Assembly (NCBI RefSeq): GCF_947179515.1
Contig: NC_067495.1
Location: forward strand, 27,977,913-28,041,912
DNA length: 64,000 nt
From: Apodemus sylvaticus
Lineage: Eukaryota; Chordata; Mammalia; Rodentia; Muridae
Direction of reading: 5' to 3'
The notes beneath the pieces were generated by a model that was not told the DNA's origin, ran no database searches, and saw only the letters and a program-made list of their open reading frames with translations. Shown here in pieces: positions 21,825-33,340 of this stretch (the stretch's first letter is position 1; every line of letters begins with the position of its first letter). A program made the position numbers and the translations under genes.

Positions 21825-22151
21825 TGTGTTAGTCAGCTTTCTGTTACCTTAACAAAAAACCTAATAGAATCATCTTATTAAGAGAAATGGTTTATTTTGG
21901 ATAACAGTTTTAGAGCTCTTGCCTCATAATTAGTTGGCCTTGTGAGAATACATCCTGGTGGGAGTAGGGAGCCAAGCAAAACTGCTCACTTTATTGTCTA
22001 GAAGCAAGCAGAAAAATGGAAGGGCTTGCTTCTTGTTGTCTCCTACAAGGTAACATTTCCAATGAACTAAATATTTCCCACCAGCTCATTCTTCCCAAGG
22101 GCTTCATTAGCACATGGTCCCTTAGAAGACTTTAAGATCCAAAGCACAGCA
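21825..22151 (-). mobile_element. MaLR-type solo LTR, antisense, with probable 5-bp TSD
   Basis: It starts TGTGTTAGTCAGC and ends CACAGCA, i.e. TG...CA. It is flanked by GTAGC (left) and GTAAC (right), a 5-bp TSD with one change. No internal retroviral sequence accompanies it. Confidence 0.65.
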
Positions 22152-22498
22152 GTAACTAAAATCCATCCCCCTTGACCAGTGCTTTTACATTGCATTGGGA
22201 GAAAATACACAATTCTTGTGTGCATAGTCCAGTTAATGAATATTTTGAGTATTTATTGTTTCAAGGTGTTTGCACCATGGTATTATTAACATAGATGAAA
22301 AATGTGAGTACTTTTAGTATTCCTCTGTCAAATCATCATAGACACTAGATTAATGTGTCTAGTGTTCCTTTGAGCTTTATCTATTTCATCATTTCCCATT
22401 TATCACCTCAAGAAACTTAGATGCAATAAAGAATGTGCTTTGCTCACACTCTCTTCTACTGTCACTGATGCTATTTCTATTCTCATCAATAATCCCAG
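22152..22498. other. No gene or repeat recognised
   Basis: AT-rich sequence without recognisable repeat or reading frame; the short TTAATGTGTCTAGTG stretch is not repeated elsewhere in the window that I could see. Confidence 0.3.
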
Positions 22499-22628
22499 GG
22501 CTGGGATTATAGCTCAGGCATAAAACTAGTATGTGTAGGTCTCTAAGTTTAATTCTAAAGATATACATGCACATGTATGCATGCACAAGAATGTGTGTAC
22601 ATGCATGTACACACGCACGCACACACAG
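22499..22628 (+). repeat. ID SINE with CA/TG-rich tail
   Basis: GGGCTGGGATTATAGCTCAG and GTCTCTAAGTTTAATTC form an ID head; the following GCACATGTATGCATGCAC and CACGCACGCACACACA form a microsatellite. Confidence 0.6.
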
Positions 22629-22734
22629 GAATTACTCCACAAACCATTAAAATTCTCTTGATTCTTTTTTTCTGAACAAAGAACAACTTCCATTCTGATA
22701 CTAGAATTAGAAATGCTTATTTATTTACTTTTAT

Positions 22735-22920
22735 ACCGTAACACATTGTCTCATGTCTCAGGCTGGCCTTAATCTTGCTACGTAGCCAAAGACAACCTCA
22801 AAACTCCTTATCCTGGGTCTCTCTCTGGAGTGCTAGAATTATAGGCTTATGTTCATTAGCGAATAAACCCAGGCCCTCTTGCATTCTGGGTAAGCACTCT
22901 ACTAACTACCTGCCTTCTCA
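22735..22920 (-). repeat. B4-type SINE (B1+ID), antisense
   Basis: An antisense B1 part (CATGTCTCAGGCTGGCCTTA, GGAGTGCTAGAATTATAGGC) is followed by an antisense ID part (CAGGCCCTCTTGCATTCTGG, GTAAGCACTCTACTAACTA). Confidence 0.6.
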
Positions 22921-22965
22921 AAATGTATACTTCAGTCTACAAAACTTTGTTTAAAGTTTTAAAAT

Positions 22966-23160
22966 TATTATTTTATTTTATTTTGAGCATATGAGGTATT
23001 TTGCATACATTTATATGACTGTGCACCATATGCATGCCTGGTCCCTGTGAAGATCAGAAGAGGGTGTCAGATCCTGCAGAACTGGAGTTAGGGACCATTG
23101 TGAGATGCTATGTGGGTGTTCTGGAAGAGTACCAGGTTCTCTGTCCAGCCCGTAACAATG
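22966..23160 (-). repeat. B3 SINE, antisense
   Basis: TATTATTTTATTTTATTTTG, AGATCAGAAGAGGGTGTCAG and TGCTATGTGGGTGTTCTGGA; the head is degraded. Confidence 0.65.
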
Positions 23161-23711
23161 CTTTAGATCTAGGAGACAGTATGTTTTAGTGACAATAACA
23201 TACACCCAGGAAACCTGGCTTTTTAAATTTTCTTTTTCAGAAAGATCCAGTATTTTAGGAAGAAGTCCTTTTTATTTCTGGGATTCACAACCTTATTTGT
23301 GGGAACTGTACAGACCATTTGAAACCTAAAACACAAACTTTGACCACAATGGCCTTCCAGTGGAATGAAATAGCTAAAACTTGTCTGCTAAAAGTATATA
23401 ATTCCCATTCACCAAGAAACAGCAAATATTCCACCCTGAAGCAGGTGACTCAGGGTTTTAAATGCTTGTACCAGTACTTGTAGTAGAGCTATATCCGTGA
23501 AAGCCACTTGGTTCTCCCGATCTTTGTTTTTCATCTGCAAAAATGGACAGAGCAGAGGCTTCCTCACAAGGCGGTGTATCACATCAGGGAAGATATGTGA
23601 AAAGGCCCAGTTGTAACCTTATGAAATAAGAAACAGAGGGCTCCCAGCCTGATTCCACAGTATCCCATCCTAAGATCAGTTCAGAAGGAGGAGACAGAGG
23701 ACAATTCTGGT
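23161..23711. other. No gene recognised
   Basis: Unique sequence with no domain-bearing frame. The minus frames entering from the microsatellite on the right are composition artefacts. Confidence 0.35.
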
Positions 23712-24189
<478 letters not shown>

Positions 24190-24278
24190 TTTTTTTTTTT
24201 TTAACTCGGGGATCAAACCTAAGGTCTTGCATGTGCTAATGCATGAGCTCTAGCCACAGAATTACATCCCCAGTCTTA
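24190..24278 (-). repeat. ID SINE, antisense
   Basis: Poly(T), then CGGGGATCAAACCTAAGGTC, TTGCATGTGCTAATGCATGA and ATTACATCCCC. Confidence 0.65.
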
Positions 24279-24424
24279 AATGAAGTATTTAAACTCAGAT
24301 ACTGGACTAGAGAGCCTTTACTCTATTCACAGCCCCTAGCACAGTGTCTGCTCAATAAGTATCTAATTAGTAAGTGAAAGGACTAACTCTTTCTTATCTT
24401 TTCTTATTGTTAATATCACACTGT

Positions 24425-24707
24425 TTTTGTTTTCTTATGTGCCCATGTGTGTGCACACATGTTCTTATTTGTACAAATTTGTGCATCCTTGGATGTTGGT
24501 CCTTTCCTTCCATCTTGTTTCTTCTCCCTCTGTCCCCACCCCTGCCCAGGTTACCTGGCCTGCAAGCTAACCATCTTCTTGTAGGAGTAATGAGATTACA
24601 GATGTGTGCTGCTCTGCTCGGCTTTACCTGGGTTCTAGACATTCTAATTTTGGTTCTCGTGCTTGCACAGCAAATGCTTCACCCAGCGAGTCATCTCTCC
24701 AGCACTG
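24425..24707 (-). repeat. B4/RSINE-type composite SINE, antisense
   Basis: A TGTGTGCACACATG stretch, then CCCTGCCCAGGTTACCTGGC, GAGATTACAGATGTGTGCTG, TCTCGTGCTTGCACAGCAAA and CGAGTCATCTCTCCAGCAC: same layout as 6170-6495 and 51500-51690. The 115-codon plus frame at 24374-24721 is this SINE translated. Confidence 0.6.
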
Positions 24708-24819
24708 ATTTTGTTCTCTAAATCTTGATTAACAGAGACTTGGCATTATCTTGAGAGGTTGCGTTTGCCCATTCAGAGCATTTATTTTTGAAATATAAAT
24801 ATTTCCAGAAATAGGTTTA

Positions 24820-25092
24820 TTATTTTTCACACTGTAGCTCACACTGGTCATAAGTATATAACTTACTATGTAGCCCTGGCTTTGAACTGGCTTTGAACTC
24901 ATGACATTCCTCCTACTGCAGCCTCCCAAATAATGAGATTACATGATTGAATCACTGGCTAAGTTTTTGTTCTTGTTCTTGTTGTTATTATTATTATTGT
25001 TGTTGTTGTGGTGGTGGTGGTGCTTATGTTAAGAATTGAACCCAGAGCCTTATGCATGCTGAGCATGTACAAATGAGTTATGTGAACAGCCC
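24820..25092 (-). repeat. Antisense B1, (GTT)n/(GGT)n tract, antisense ID
   Basis: 24820-24958 is antisense B1-like (TAGCCCTGGCTTTGAACTGG, CAGCCTCCCAAATAATGAGA). 24965-25022 is TTA/GTT passing into GGT repeats. 25025-25092 is antisense ID (GAATTGAACCCAGAGCCTTA, GCATGCTGAGCATGTAC). Confidence 0.65.
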
Positions 25093-25135
25093 CACATTGT
25101 TTTGAGAAAGTACTACCATTATTAATATCCATAGT

Positions 25136-25282
25136 ATTATTTTGAGACACTGTCTCACTGTATAATAGCTCAGGCTCTCCTAGAACTCACTGTGTAGCCC
25201 AGGCTGGCCTTGAATTCACTGTGTTCCTGCCTCAATTTCTTGAGTGCTAAGATTACAGGTGTGTGTCACCATTTCTGGCTTG
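25136..25282 (-). repeat. B1 SINE, antisense
   Basis: TTTTGAGACACTGTCTCACT, AGAACTCACTGTGTAGCCCA, GGCTGGCCTTGAATTCACTG and AGATTACAGGTGTGTGTCAC. Confidence 0.75.
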
Positions 25283-25289
25283 GTTTTTA

Positions 25290-26095
25290 ATTGTACTTGT
25301 AGAAGATTTACAACTTGATAATTTGTTATGCACATAACTTGAATAATCACCATTATCAAGGTCATTAGCATATCTAATACCTCCCATAGTTCCTTTTTCT
25401 TTGTAATGAGAGCACTAAGATCTGCATATTGATCAAATGCCAAGAATGCAGACTGTCTCCTGTCCCTGCCACACTGTGCATTAGACTTATAAAACTGATT
25501 CTTTTGACATTTCTGAGCTTTTTGCATCCTTTGACTAACATCTTCCCATATCCCAGTAACTGCATGTATCCTCTTTGCTTCTGTGAGTTGAAGCATTTTC
25601 AGATTCTGCATATAAGTGTGATAGTCATATTTATCTACACTGCTGAAAATGGCAGGGCAGGGATTCCCTCTTTGTATAGAGGCTGGGATAATTCCATTAT
25701 ATGTACACACCCAATTTTCTTATTTGAATGACCATTTTTTATGATTTTACAATTACCTGTGTTTGTGTGTGTCTATATGTGGCTATGTGCATGCGAGTGC
25801 AAACACCCAAGGAGTCCAGAAGGGGGCATCAGGTCCCTCGGAGCTTAAGTTACACATGGTTGTGAGCCTCTGTACAGGATTAATGAAAACCAAACTTGGG
25901 TCCTCTGGGATAGTAGTAGGAGTTCTTCATGACTGGACCATCTATCCAGCTCACATGAACCTCATTTTCTTTACTTATTTAGCTATAGACAGACACTTAG
26001 GTTGACTCCATGTTTTGTCTAGCTGGAATAATGTAGCAAGGAACTCCTAAGTATGTTTATCCTAAGATCTTGTTTCCCATTGCCAAATCATCAGC
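25290..26095 (-). mobile_element. Ancient mammal-wide L1 3' end, sequence order of an L1MA-like tail
   Basis: The order is GTACTTGTAGAAGATTTACA, AACTTGAATAATCACCATTA, CCTTTGACTAACATCTTCCC, TGTGAGTTGAAGCATTTTCA and, after an interrupting B3, GACAGACACTTAGGTTGACT then CTGGAATAATGTAGCAAGGA. It parallels the 3' part of L1 families shared by placental mammals. It is much more diverged than any other L1 here. The 164-codon minus frame at 25216-25710 lies within it. Confidence 0.6.
25745..25955 (-). repeat. B3 SINE, antisense, inserted in the ancient L1
   Basis: GTGTGTCTATATGTGGCTAT, GAGTCCAGAAGGGGGCATCA, ACACATGGTTGTGAGCCTCT and GACTGGACCATCTATCCAGC; the L1 resumes immediately after it. Confidence 0.7.
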
Positions 26096-26104
26096 ATTTA
26101 ATTT

Positions 26105-26302
26105 TCCCTTTTCCTTTGCAAATAAGTTTTAATAGCATATATTAGCTATACATAATAATGAGTTTCATTATGACATTTCTACACACACACATATTTTCAG
26201 CATATTCACCCCCAGTTACACTGCCTTGTCCTCCTTTCCTCTCCCACTGGTCCCCCTCCCCTTCTCAACTAGTCTTGAGACTACCTACTTCATGGTTTTG
26301 CT

Positions 26303-26341
<39 letters not shown>

Positions 26342-26700
26342 TTATGTGTGTGTGTTTATGTGCGTGTGTGTATGATCTAATGAGTTTAATTAGGGTTGCT
26401 TAGAGGAGCATGGCTGAGGAATTATTTAAGAGAACATGAACACTTTATCAGTGGCTATATCACTCAAAAATGTCCCTCCTTCTCACAGCAATCATTAATT
26501 CCCTATAGATCCTCAGAGAAGGGTTGGTCTCATGCGGCTCCCCTTCTTTGCAACTGTCAACTACCTATAAGTCTTATGGGAGAGGCAGGGCCTCATGACC
26601 TCTTTCCCCCTCTGTGAAACAATCTCCTGCAGGCTTTTTGCAGATACTTGACAGCTGCTGAGAGGGCAATGGTTACATCATGCCAAGAAAAGGGCTCCAC
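26105..26700 (-). mobile_element. Old Lx-type L1 3' UTR, antisense, with (GT)n
   Basis: TAATGAGTTTCATTATGACA, CTGGTCCCCCTCCCCTTCTC, a (GT)n tract at 26303-26372, TGAGTTTAATTAGGGTTGCT, GGAGCATGGCTGAGG and GCAACTGTCAACTACC. This is the fullest copy of the family also seen at 5985-6140, 6635-6835 and 39840-40350. Confidence 0.6.
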
Positions 26701-26740
26701 ATGCCAACTGGCTCTTATATCCTTTTTGCCTTCTCTTCCT

Positions 26741-26918
26741 TTTTTTTTTTTTTTTTTTTTTTTTTTGGACAGGGTTTCATGTATCTAAGGGTGTCCTCAA
26801 ACTCTGTGTAGCCAAGGGGAATGACCTTAAACTTTTGAACTTCCTACCTCTGCCCTTCAAGTGCTAGAGTTATAGGCATGCCTTACCATACCTCACCATG
26901 CCTGACATGAGCTTTTTG

Positions 26919-26950
<32 letters not shown>
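26741..26950 (-). repeat. B1-like SINE, antisense, plus (GTT)n(GGT)n
   Basis: A 27-base poly(T), then GGACAGGGTTTCATGTATCT, AACTCTGTGTAGCCAAGGGG and TTCAAGTGCTAGAGTTATAG. A GTT tract grading into GGT follows at 26917-26950. Confidence 0.65.
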
Positions 26951-26964
26951 AAGTTCACTAATTC

Positions 26965-27212
26965 AAATTCTTATATTTTATTTGTTCAGATTCCCTTTGT
27001 CTTTCTGGTTCAGCTTTGGTGGATTACACACGTCTAGAAAGTTGTTTCTTCTAGGTTATTCAATTTGTTAGTTTACACTTGTTCATAGTAGTCTCATAAG
27101 CCTTTTTATTTCTGTGGACAAGTGTGCTGTCTTCTCTTTGATTTATAATTTTGCTTCTCAAAACTTTCTTTTCTTCATTTGCAGTTTTGTTGACTCAATT
27201 TATCTTCTCAAA

Positions 27213-27252
<40 letters not shown>

Positions 27253-28060
27253 CACTCTATTAATCCTTTCTATTGTTTTATTTTCTTTTGGCGGGAGTAT
27301 CTTTAATTTTTTTCTGTTCTAATAGATATTTTCTTCCTTCTCCTTAATTTGAGCTTAATTCTTCTTCAGGTTCTTTTGAGGTCAAAGTTAGATTAGGGTA
27401 GAGCTTTCTTTTTTCATTGTTAGAAACTTATAACTAATTTTCCTGCATTTGGTGTTGTCTTTTTGCTTATGTCAAGATAAATCTTGATTTTTCTTTTGCT
27501 TTCTTCTTTGATGAATTGGTTGTTCAGGAATGCATTGCTTCTTTTCCTCCCCTAGAATTTACTTTTGTTGTTGATTTCTGGTCTTATAGCATTGTAGTTG
27601 GAAATATGTCATATGATTTCTACCTTCTTAGATCTGTTGAAACTTGTTTTGTGGCCTGTATTAGTTGCTTTTCTATTGCTTGGATAAAACATTATGAAAA
27701 AGGCAATTTATAGACAGGGAGAGATTATTTTGATTCATACTGCCTGAGAGTTAAAGTTAGATGCAGAAGGGAAGGTGCGCCTGCAGGGAGCAGAGTTCAT
27801 ATTTTGAATCACAAACAGAAGAGAGAGAGGGAGGGGGAGGTAGGAACATTATAAGTTTTTTTTTTAAACCTCAATGTCCACCTGTAGTGACATGTTTCTT
27901 CTTCCTAAACCTGCCTAAATTGTGCCACCAGCTAGGTAGTAAATATTCAAACATCTGAGCTTACGAGGGACATTCTCATTCAAACTACAATATGACCTAT
28001 TGTATGAATTATTGTGGTGAATATTCTATGTGCACTTGAGAAAAATGTGTGTAAATGGCC
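26965..28060 (-). mobile_element. Ancient L1 ORF2 relic, antisense, split by an LTR
   Basis: Antisense ORF2 landmarks appear in order: CTTCTAGGTTATTCAATTTG, TTCATAGTAGTCTCATAAGC, TTATCTTCTCAAACC (then a CA microsatellite at 27213-27250), TTAATCCTTTCTATTGTTTT, GATGAATTGGTTGTTCAGGA and TAGATCTGTTGAAACTTGTT. After the LTR it resumes at 27990 (ATATGACCTATTGTATGAAT, TATGTGCACTTGAGAAAAAT). Too decayed to translate. Confidence 0.6.
27657..27989 (-). mobile_element. MaLR-type solo LTR, antisense, inside ancient L1
   Basis: Begins TGTATTAGTTGCTTTTC and ends AAACTACA (TG...CA). Internal landmarks are TTGCTTGGATAAAACATTAT and GTAGTGACATGTTTCTTC. L1 sequence continues colinearly on both sides, so the boundaries are reliable although the TSD has decayed. 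Confidence 0.65.
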
Positions 28061-28149
28061 CTGACTTATGATGGTTCAACTTTGATGTTTTCAACTTTAA
28101 AATTTTGATAAAGCAGGGCTAGGGAGGCTGGATCAGCTTATAAAATGCT

Positions 28150-28330
28150 TTCTATGTATCTTATTTATTTTTCTGTTGCTGTGATAAAAACATTGTGACC
28201 AAATAAACTTATAAAAGAAAGCAATTAATTTGGCTTATGGTTTTAGAGAATTAGAGTCCATGATGACAGAACAAAGGAACTGTTGAGAGCTCACATTTTA
28301 ATTCATAACCATAAATTAGAGGGAGAGAGC
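28150..28330 (-). mobile_element. Possible MaLR-type LTR fragment, antisense
   Basis: TTTCTGTTGCTGTGATAAAA, then ACATTGTGACC and TTTGGCTTATGGTTTTAGAG resemble the antisense start of rodent MaLR LTRs. The 3' boundary is unclear. Confidence 0.45.
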
Positions 28331-28560
28331 CAGTGTGAATCACACCACTAATTTGAAACCTCTAAGCGGGCTGAGATTGGTTGGCACATGACACTGCATG
28401 TGCCAGCACACCTTACCATGTATAAAGCTAGCTATCTGTGGCTGGTGTTTGCTCAGCATATTCATTTGCCCATTGACTCATTTTCAAGCCAAGAATAAGA
28501 TCATCTGCATGTATCAAATGATCAGGTGACTATTAGAAGTAAATAATTATCATTTATTTT

Positions 28561-28640
28561 TTCCATTTTTTTTAATTTATTGATATATTTATTTACATTT
28601 CAAATGATTTCCCCTTTTCTGGACCTCCACTCCCCTCTCC
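28561..28640 (-). mobile_element. L1 3' end stub, antisense
   Basis: TTTTTTTTAATTTATTG, TATTTACATTTCAAATGATT and TCCCCTTTTCTGGACC match the last 80 bp of rodent L1; an extreme 5' truncation. Confidence 0.75.
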
Positions 28641-28659
28641 TGTGATCAGATTTTCTGTC

Positions 28660-30500
28660 CCTGCTCTTTAATACGTAAGAGGAGATTAAGTGCTCCTGAC
28701 CTCGTCACAGCCCCACTTCATGCCCATGTGGTAACCCAGATATTTGTACATACAGGGGAAGAATTGTCTTCTTTTACTATTGAATTGAAGTTTCTGTGTT
28801 TCTAACATTGACTTGTCCTGTACATCTCATCTGGAGGGAAGGCTGCTCTAGAGAAGTATAGAGAAAGATGGAGTTGAAGGTCTGTGAGCTCTATGCTACA
28901 AGCATGTGCAGCTCAAGTGGAAAACCTAAGGATTTCCTCTCTTGCCAAAGATCCTTAATCTTTTGATTGCAGGTATTTTTTGTGGGCTTGAAGAGGAGAC
29001 ATGCACTATCAACTGTCAGCTGGCTCTTAACCCAGATCTGAAGCATTTTGGAGTCATAGTCGGGGCGTTAGAGTAAGTTTTTTGGGATTGGTGCTAATGA
29101 ATTGGACTGTAGTGCACACATTCCGAAACTGTGCAATTGGAAAGTGGGGTAGAAAATACAGAACATGAAATGCTTTACTCCTCAATGATCATTTTTTATC
29201 ACTAGTATTATTTTAACATACTTTCCCACTTTGATTTTATATCCTTAGCAAAAGACATTCGGTCCTCACTTCAGAGGCAAGAGATAGAGCACATGCCACT
29301 CTGCCACACTTCCTGCACACTGGGCACAGACCCTGAGAGGCACTTCCAGAAGCTGCTCTGAAATGTCCTATTAAGACTGTTGCCCTGTGCCGTGAGTTTA
29401 ATGGATTGTTTGTTGGGGTCGTTAGTGTCCTGACATTGTTTGTTGTTTCAAGAACAGCATTTATCCAGACTTGAGGAGCAGCAAGGAAAGAGCTCTGAGT
29501 GACCCAGTTCAGAGCCTGCAGCTGTTACTCCTCAGAGGAAGAAGATGCCAGGTGTGGAGATAGTATTGGTAGTTGCTCCTAGTCTGTCTACCATGCATGC
29601 CAAACTTCCTTTCTCTTGTTCTTTGGAGTCAATCACCCTATGTGTTCTCACAGGGAATTTGTGGAAACTTAAAACCTGATTGTTTAAAGCAGTTTGTGCA
29701 TTTCTATGAAATTTTAACAATCAGAAGTAACACAAGAGTTTCTAGGATCTGCACTTGTGTACAGGAAAAAAAAAGTGGCAACTCGAACACAAGGTTTCAT
29801 CAAGAGACCTGGCCCTGCAGCATTGTTAGGACTCTGAAATCTAGCCACAGCCAAGTATGGGTGCCCCCCTCCCCTCACACAGCACACACAGATGTTAATC
29901 TTCAGAGCTGGGTGAACAAGAGAATCTGGGGTTGATGGCATCCTCCTGCATGGTGCACTTCTGAATTCCTCTCCAGGGTGAGTATATAGGACCACAGAGG
30001 GTTGATGGAGAGGCCTTGGAAAAGTGGGAGTAGCACCAGAGTCTTGTGTGGTGCCTCTTCCAGCTTGAACTGCCCTGTGCTGCTTGGGGGGGAGGTGTTG
30101 GGCAGTTCTCTGTTGCAGCTATAGTAGCTGTTTCTGCAGGAGGGAGGGGGGAGGGAGAGTAGCCGTCAAATTGCTGCCCAGCATTTAGAAGACTGGCACA
30201 GGCTCCACGGAGAATTTAAAAGCTGCAGCACAGCTGTGTACCAGGTTCCATGCCTGGGTTGTTACTGTTACTCTAGGTAGGAACGGATAGCTTGTTAATG
30301 GTTGGCATTCACACTGACATCCTGATATGTTCCCTCCCAGACTTAGAGCTGTCTCTACTCCTACCAGATCTGCCAAAAGCTGTCATGAGTACCACCAAAG
30401 TTTATGATGGGATGTAACATTTTTCTTCTAGTCCTTCTGGGGTCTAGCAAGTTTTTAAGAACATCTGTATGGAAGCATTATTGGATTGAGAAAGTTTTGT
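28660..30500. other. Repeat-poor block; candidate conserved region
   Basis: Nearly 1.9 kb in which I recognise no repeat. It contains the candidate exon at 28973-29072. A 120-codon plus frame at 29573-29935 and a 93-codon minus frame at 29714-29995 overlap on opposite strands and have no recognised domain. Confidence 0.4.
28973..29072 (+). other. Candidate internal exon (100 bp), unverified
   Basis: An acceptor-like CTTAATCTTTTGATTGCAG ends at 28972 and a donor AGA|GTAAGT starts at 29073. One of three frames is open across the 100 bp (from 28975: IFCGLEEETCTINC...), while the other two carry stops. I do not recognise the peptide. About half of random 100-bp segments have one open frame, so the splice signals are the main support. 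It could equally be chance. Confidence 0.2.
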
Positions 30501-30510
30501 TTTCTGTTTG

Positions 30511-30640
30511 TTTTGTTGTGCTTTTTGAGATGGGGGTCTCACTATGCTATAGCTCTGGCTGCCCTGGAACTCTTGTAGACCACATTGCCATTGAACTCAA
30601 ATATCTGCTTCCCCTTGCCTCCACTATTGGGAAAGTTTTA
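30511..30640 (-). repeat. B1-like SINE, antisense
   Basis: TTTTTGAGATGGGGGTCTCA, GCTCTGGCTGCCCTGGAACT and CCATTGAACTCAAATATCTG, then CTTGCCTCCACTATTGGG. Confidence 0.7.
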
Positions 30641-31736
30641 AGGGTTAAAACCAATTAAGTCACTTGATTGGTTATATTGGTATCAAATAACGTGCAGATG
30701 GTGGAACACAGCCCTAGTCTGGGAGCCCTATATCCCTGGCAGCAGTTAAATGACCTGGGTTTGCTAAGCAGCTGCAGTTTCTGAAATAGAACAGACTCAG
30801 CTTCTGGTCATCACCTCTTACTTTACCTTCCCCCAAGAGGTGGCTCCCAGCGTTAGGATGCATTCGGAGCTGGGAATGGATATGATGATAAACATTTCTA
30901 AAGGCTAAGCTGTGTAGGCCATCCTAGGGAAAAAAAACACTGAGCATCTTGTGGTAAGAGGGCCAAGAAACTCAGGATTGGCTGCCAGCTCTTTGCCACA
31001 GTGTTGGGTGTTCATGCTGAGCTGTATGGAGTACACTCCAAGTTGGTGTGGGCCCTCAGCAGTCAGTCAGATACACAGAGCTCTTTGACCACAGCTAGGC
31101 TTTGGCAGTCACTCATGGTATGGAGACTGCAAAGTCTCAACAACCTCACCTTTCTCTCGAAGGACACCCTGCGGGGTTCAAGAAAGTGGATAGTCTGGCT
31201 TTAGTTGTGGAGAAGCACCAGTGTCCCCTAAAGTGTCACACTTTAGAATTTACCTCAGACTGGCATGGTCATTTCTTGTCTGCTCTTTCTTGAAGCTAAG
31301 AAGTTCTTGAAAGTAAATCTGCTTTGAGTCTGCTGCCAGCCTAAGTGCTCAGGAGGGACGATGCCCTTAGATGGCACTATGCCGCACTCAGGGCAGCCTT
31401 GCTTCCAGCTGCGGCAGACATGGCGGCTCTGTCCACGGAACCAGCAGGAGGCGGTGTTCTTGGATCATTTTTCTAAAGGTCATGTTTATATCTAGGGGAG
31501 AGACCCTGATGCGGTCAGGGCTCTAGTCATGAGTCTATGTAGAGCCAGATGGTGTGGTTCTCCAACAGGGCCTGCGTATTCCTCCTTCCTTGTGATTAAG
31601 TGAAGTAGAAAAGAAAGCTGTGTACATCTGAATTACACTGTAGGCTCACAAGCAAAAGTGTGTTCCTGGGTTGAGCAGATCACATCTCAGTTCTAAATCT
31701 CCACTTTATTTGTAAGATTAGAAGTTTTTATCTCAA
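30641..31736. other. Repeat-poor sequence; ATGGCGGCT context at 31419
   Basis: No gene established. Around 31395-31450 a GC-rich stretch contains GCGGCAGACATGGCGGCT, which looks like a strong translation-start context or a YY1-type site. The frame from 31419 stops after 19 codons. Confidence 0.35.
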
Positions 31737-32020
31737 GGCTGAGGCTGTAACTTGGTGGCTAGAGAGGGCACTTGCCTAGCATTCATGAGGCCTCAAGTTC
31801 GATTCTAGGCACTTGGGCCGAGGAGTAACCAGTAACTGACTAACCAGGGTTACCATTTACATCACTACCATGAAATTCAGTTGTTTTCATAAAGAAAAAT
31901 ACTCTAAAATAGATTGGGTGAGGCATGGTGGCACACCTATGCCTTAGGAGTCTGAGGCAGGAGGATCAAGTTGAAGGCCAGCCTGGGCTGTGGGGAGAGA
32001 ACCTGTCTCAGAAAACCAAT
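31737..32020 (+). repeat. ID SINE and B1 SINE, possibly a spread-out B4
   Basis: 31737-31820: ID landmarks GGCACTTGCCTAGCATTCAT and CCTCAAGTTCGATTCTAGG. 31918-32020: B1 landmarks GAGGCATGGTGGCACACCTA, GTCTGAGGCAGGAGGATCAA and GAGAACCTGTCTCAG. Confidence 0.65.
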
Positions 32021-32384
32021 GCTCAGATTGGGCAGCATCAGAGGTAGTGATGACGTTGTGACATTTTCAGACCAGGTCTGCATTTGGCTGACATGCTAGG
32101 GTGAGTACTGGTGTTCTTACTGTCTCTGTAAAGTACTCATATAAAATCACACACGAGTGTCCCATGAATTGTGTCTTTTTCAAGGCTTTGTTTCCCATTT
32201 ATATTTTGATATGACATGGATGTGAGCATCACACTTGTTTAAACAGATGTCTGCTGTGCTTAGTGGTTGTATCTCTGTTTACCTGATGCCTATGTAAAGA
32301 CTGTGCTTGGTTTTGAATTGTATGTTTACATCTTACTGTTTTTAAATAAAGAGAAAAATTTTAAGGTTAAAAAGAATAAACAAA
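32021..32384. other. No gene or repeat recognised
   Basis: Unassigned. A 112-codon plus frame beginning at 32267 runs from here into the LTR fragment at 32385-32518 and beyond, so it is not a gene. Confidence 0.35.
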
Positions 32385-32518
32385 CCTTTAAGCATGTCCC
32401 AGTGACATACCTTTCCAAGGCCACACCTCCTAATCCTTCCCAAACAGTTCTATCAACTGGGGACAAAGTATTCAAATGTATGAGCATATGGGGGCCATTC
32501 TCATCCAAACTACCATAC
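32385..32518 (-). mobile_element. MaLR-type LTR fragment, antisense
   Basis: CCAAGGCCACACCTCCTAAT, TCTATCAACTGGGGACAAAG and GGGGGCCATTCTCATCCAAA form the usual antisense end of rodent MaLR LTRs. Confidence 0.65.
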
Positions 32519-32634
32519 CATGCAAATGTGAGTACTGGAGTTCAGATTTCTAGAACTCACATAAGAGCCATATGGGCATGGTCCTTCTATAATCCCATCT
32601 TATGAGAACTGAAGACAGGAATTCAATCTAACTA

Positions 32635-32835
32635 GTCAAACAAGCCAAAATGGCAAGTTTGAGGTTCAGTGGGAGAGCCCCACTCTAGTAGACCCTGGAA
32701 GGTGGCATGAGATTGAGGAAGACACCTGATGTCATCAATGGGACTCCATACACATTTGCATACCTATGCATACACACCATTCATGTGTGTCCCCATGCAT
32801 GCATGTATACCACACACATATACATATGTAAAAAT
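32635..32835 (+). repeat. RSINE1/B4-type SINE
   Basis: CTCTAGTAGACCCTGGAAGG, GAGATTGAGGAAGACACCTG and an ATGCATACACAC/ATGCATGCATG tail match the RSINE1 layout. Confidence 0.6.
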
Positions 32836-33340
32836 TTTAGATAAAGCACTCCCCTATAATTATAGTTTTTTTCACTTAGTCTAATGTAAGCTACAAGAAA
32901 ACAGTCAATCTAGTATTATAAAATAGACTTGGTGTTAGATGAATTTGTTCAATGGTGGGCTAATGTATTCTGAGCAAACTTATGGCAGGCTAGGGTAAAT
33001 TAGATGTATGGTGTTACATGTGTTAAATACATTTTTGTCTTGTGTGGCATTTGCAGGTTATAATGAGGACATCAGAATGTAACTACACTGTAAGTTGAGG
33101 AGCAACCCTATTCTACTGTTGTTCGATAGAATGCTCTGTACATGTCTGTTGCATCTAACTGCTCTATAGTCTCATTCATGTCTGCTTTGGTTTAATTGAT
33201 ATTTGGTCTACATGCACTATCCGCTGTGAAAAGTAAGGTGTGTGACATCTTCTGGGAGTGATATAATACTTAATGAGCTAATGGATTAGATGACTCTAGC
33301 CCCTCCTCTGGCATGCCTCTCAGTCGACAGCAGTGTTTGC
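32836..33340. other. No gene recognised
   Basis: AT-rich unique sequence between SINE and hAT element; 33060-33110 carries no clear domain or repeat. Confidence 0.3.
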
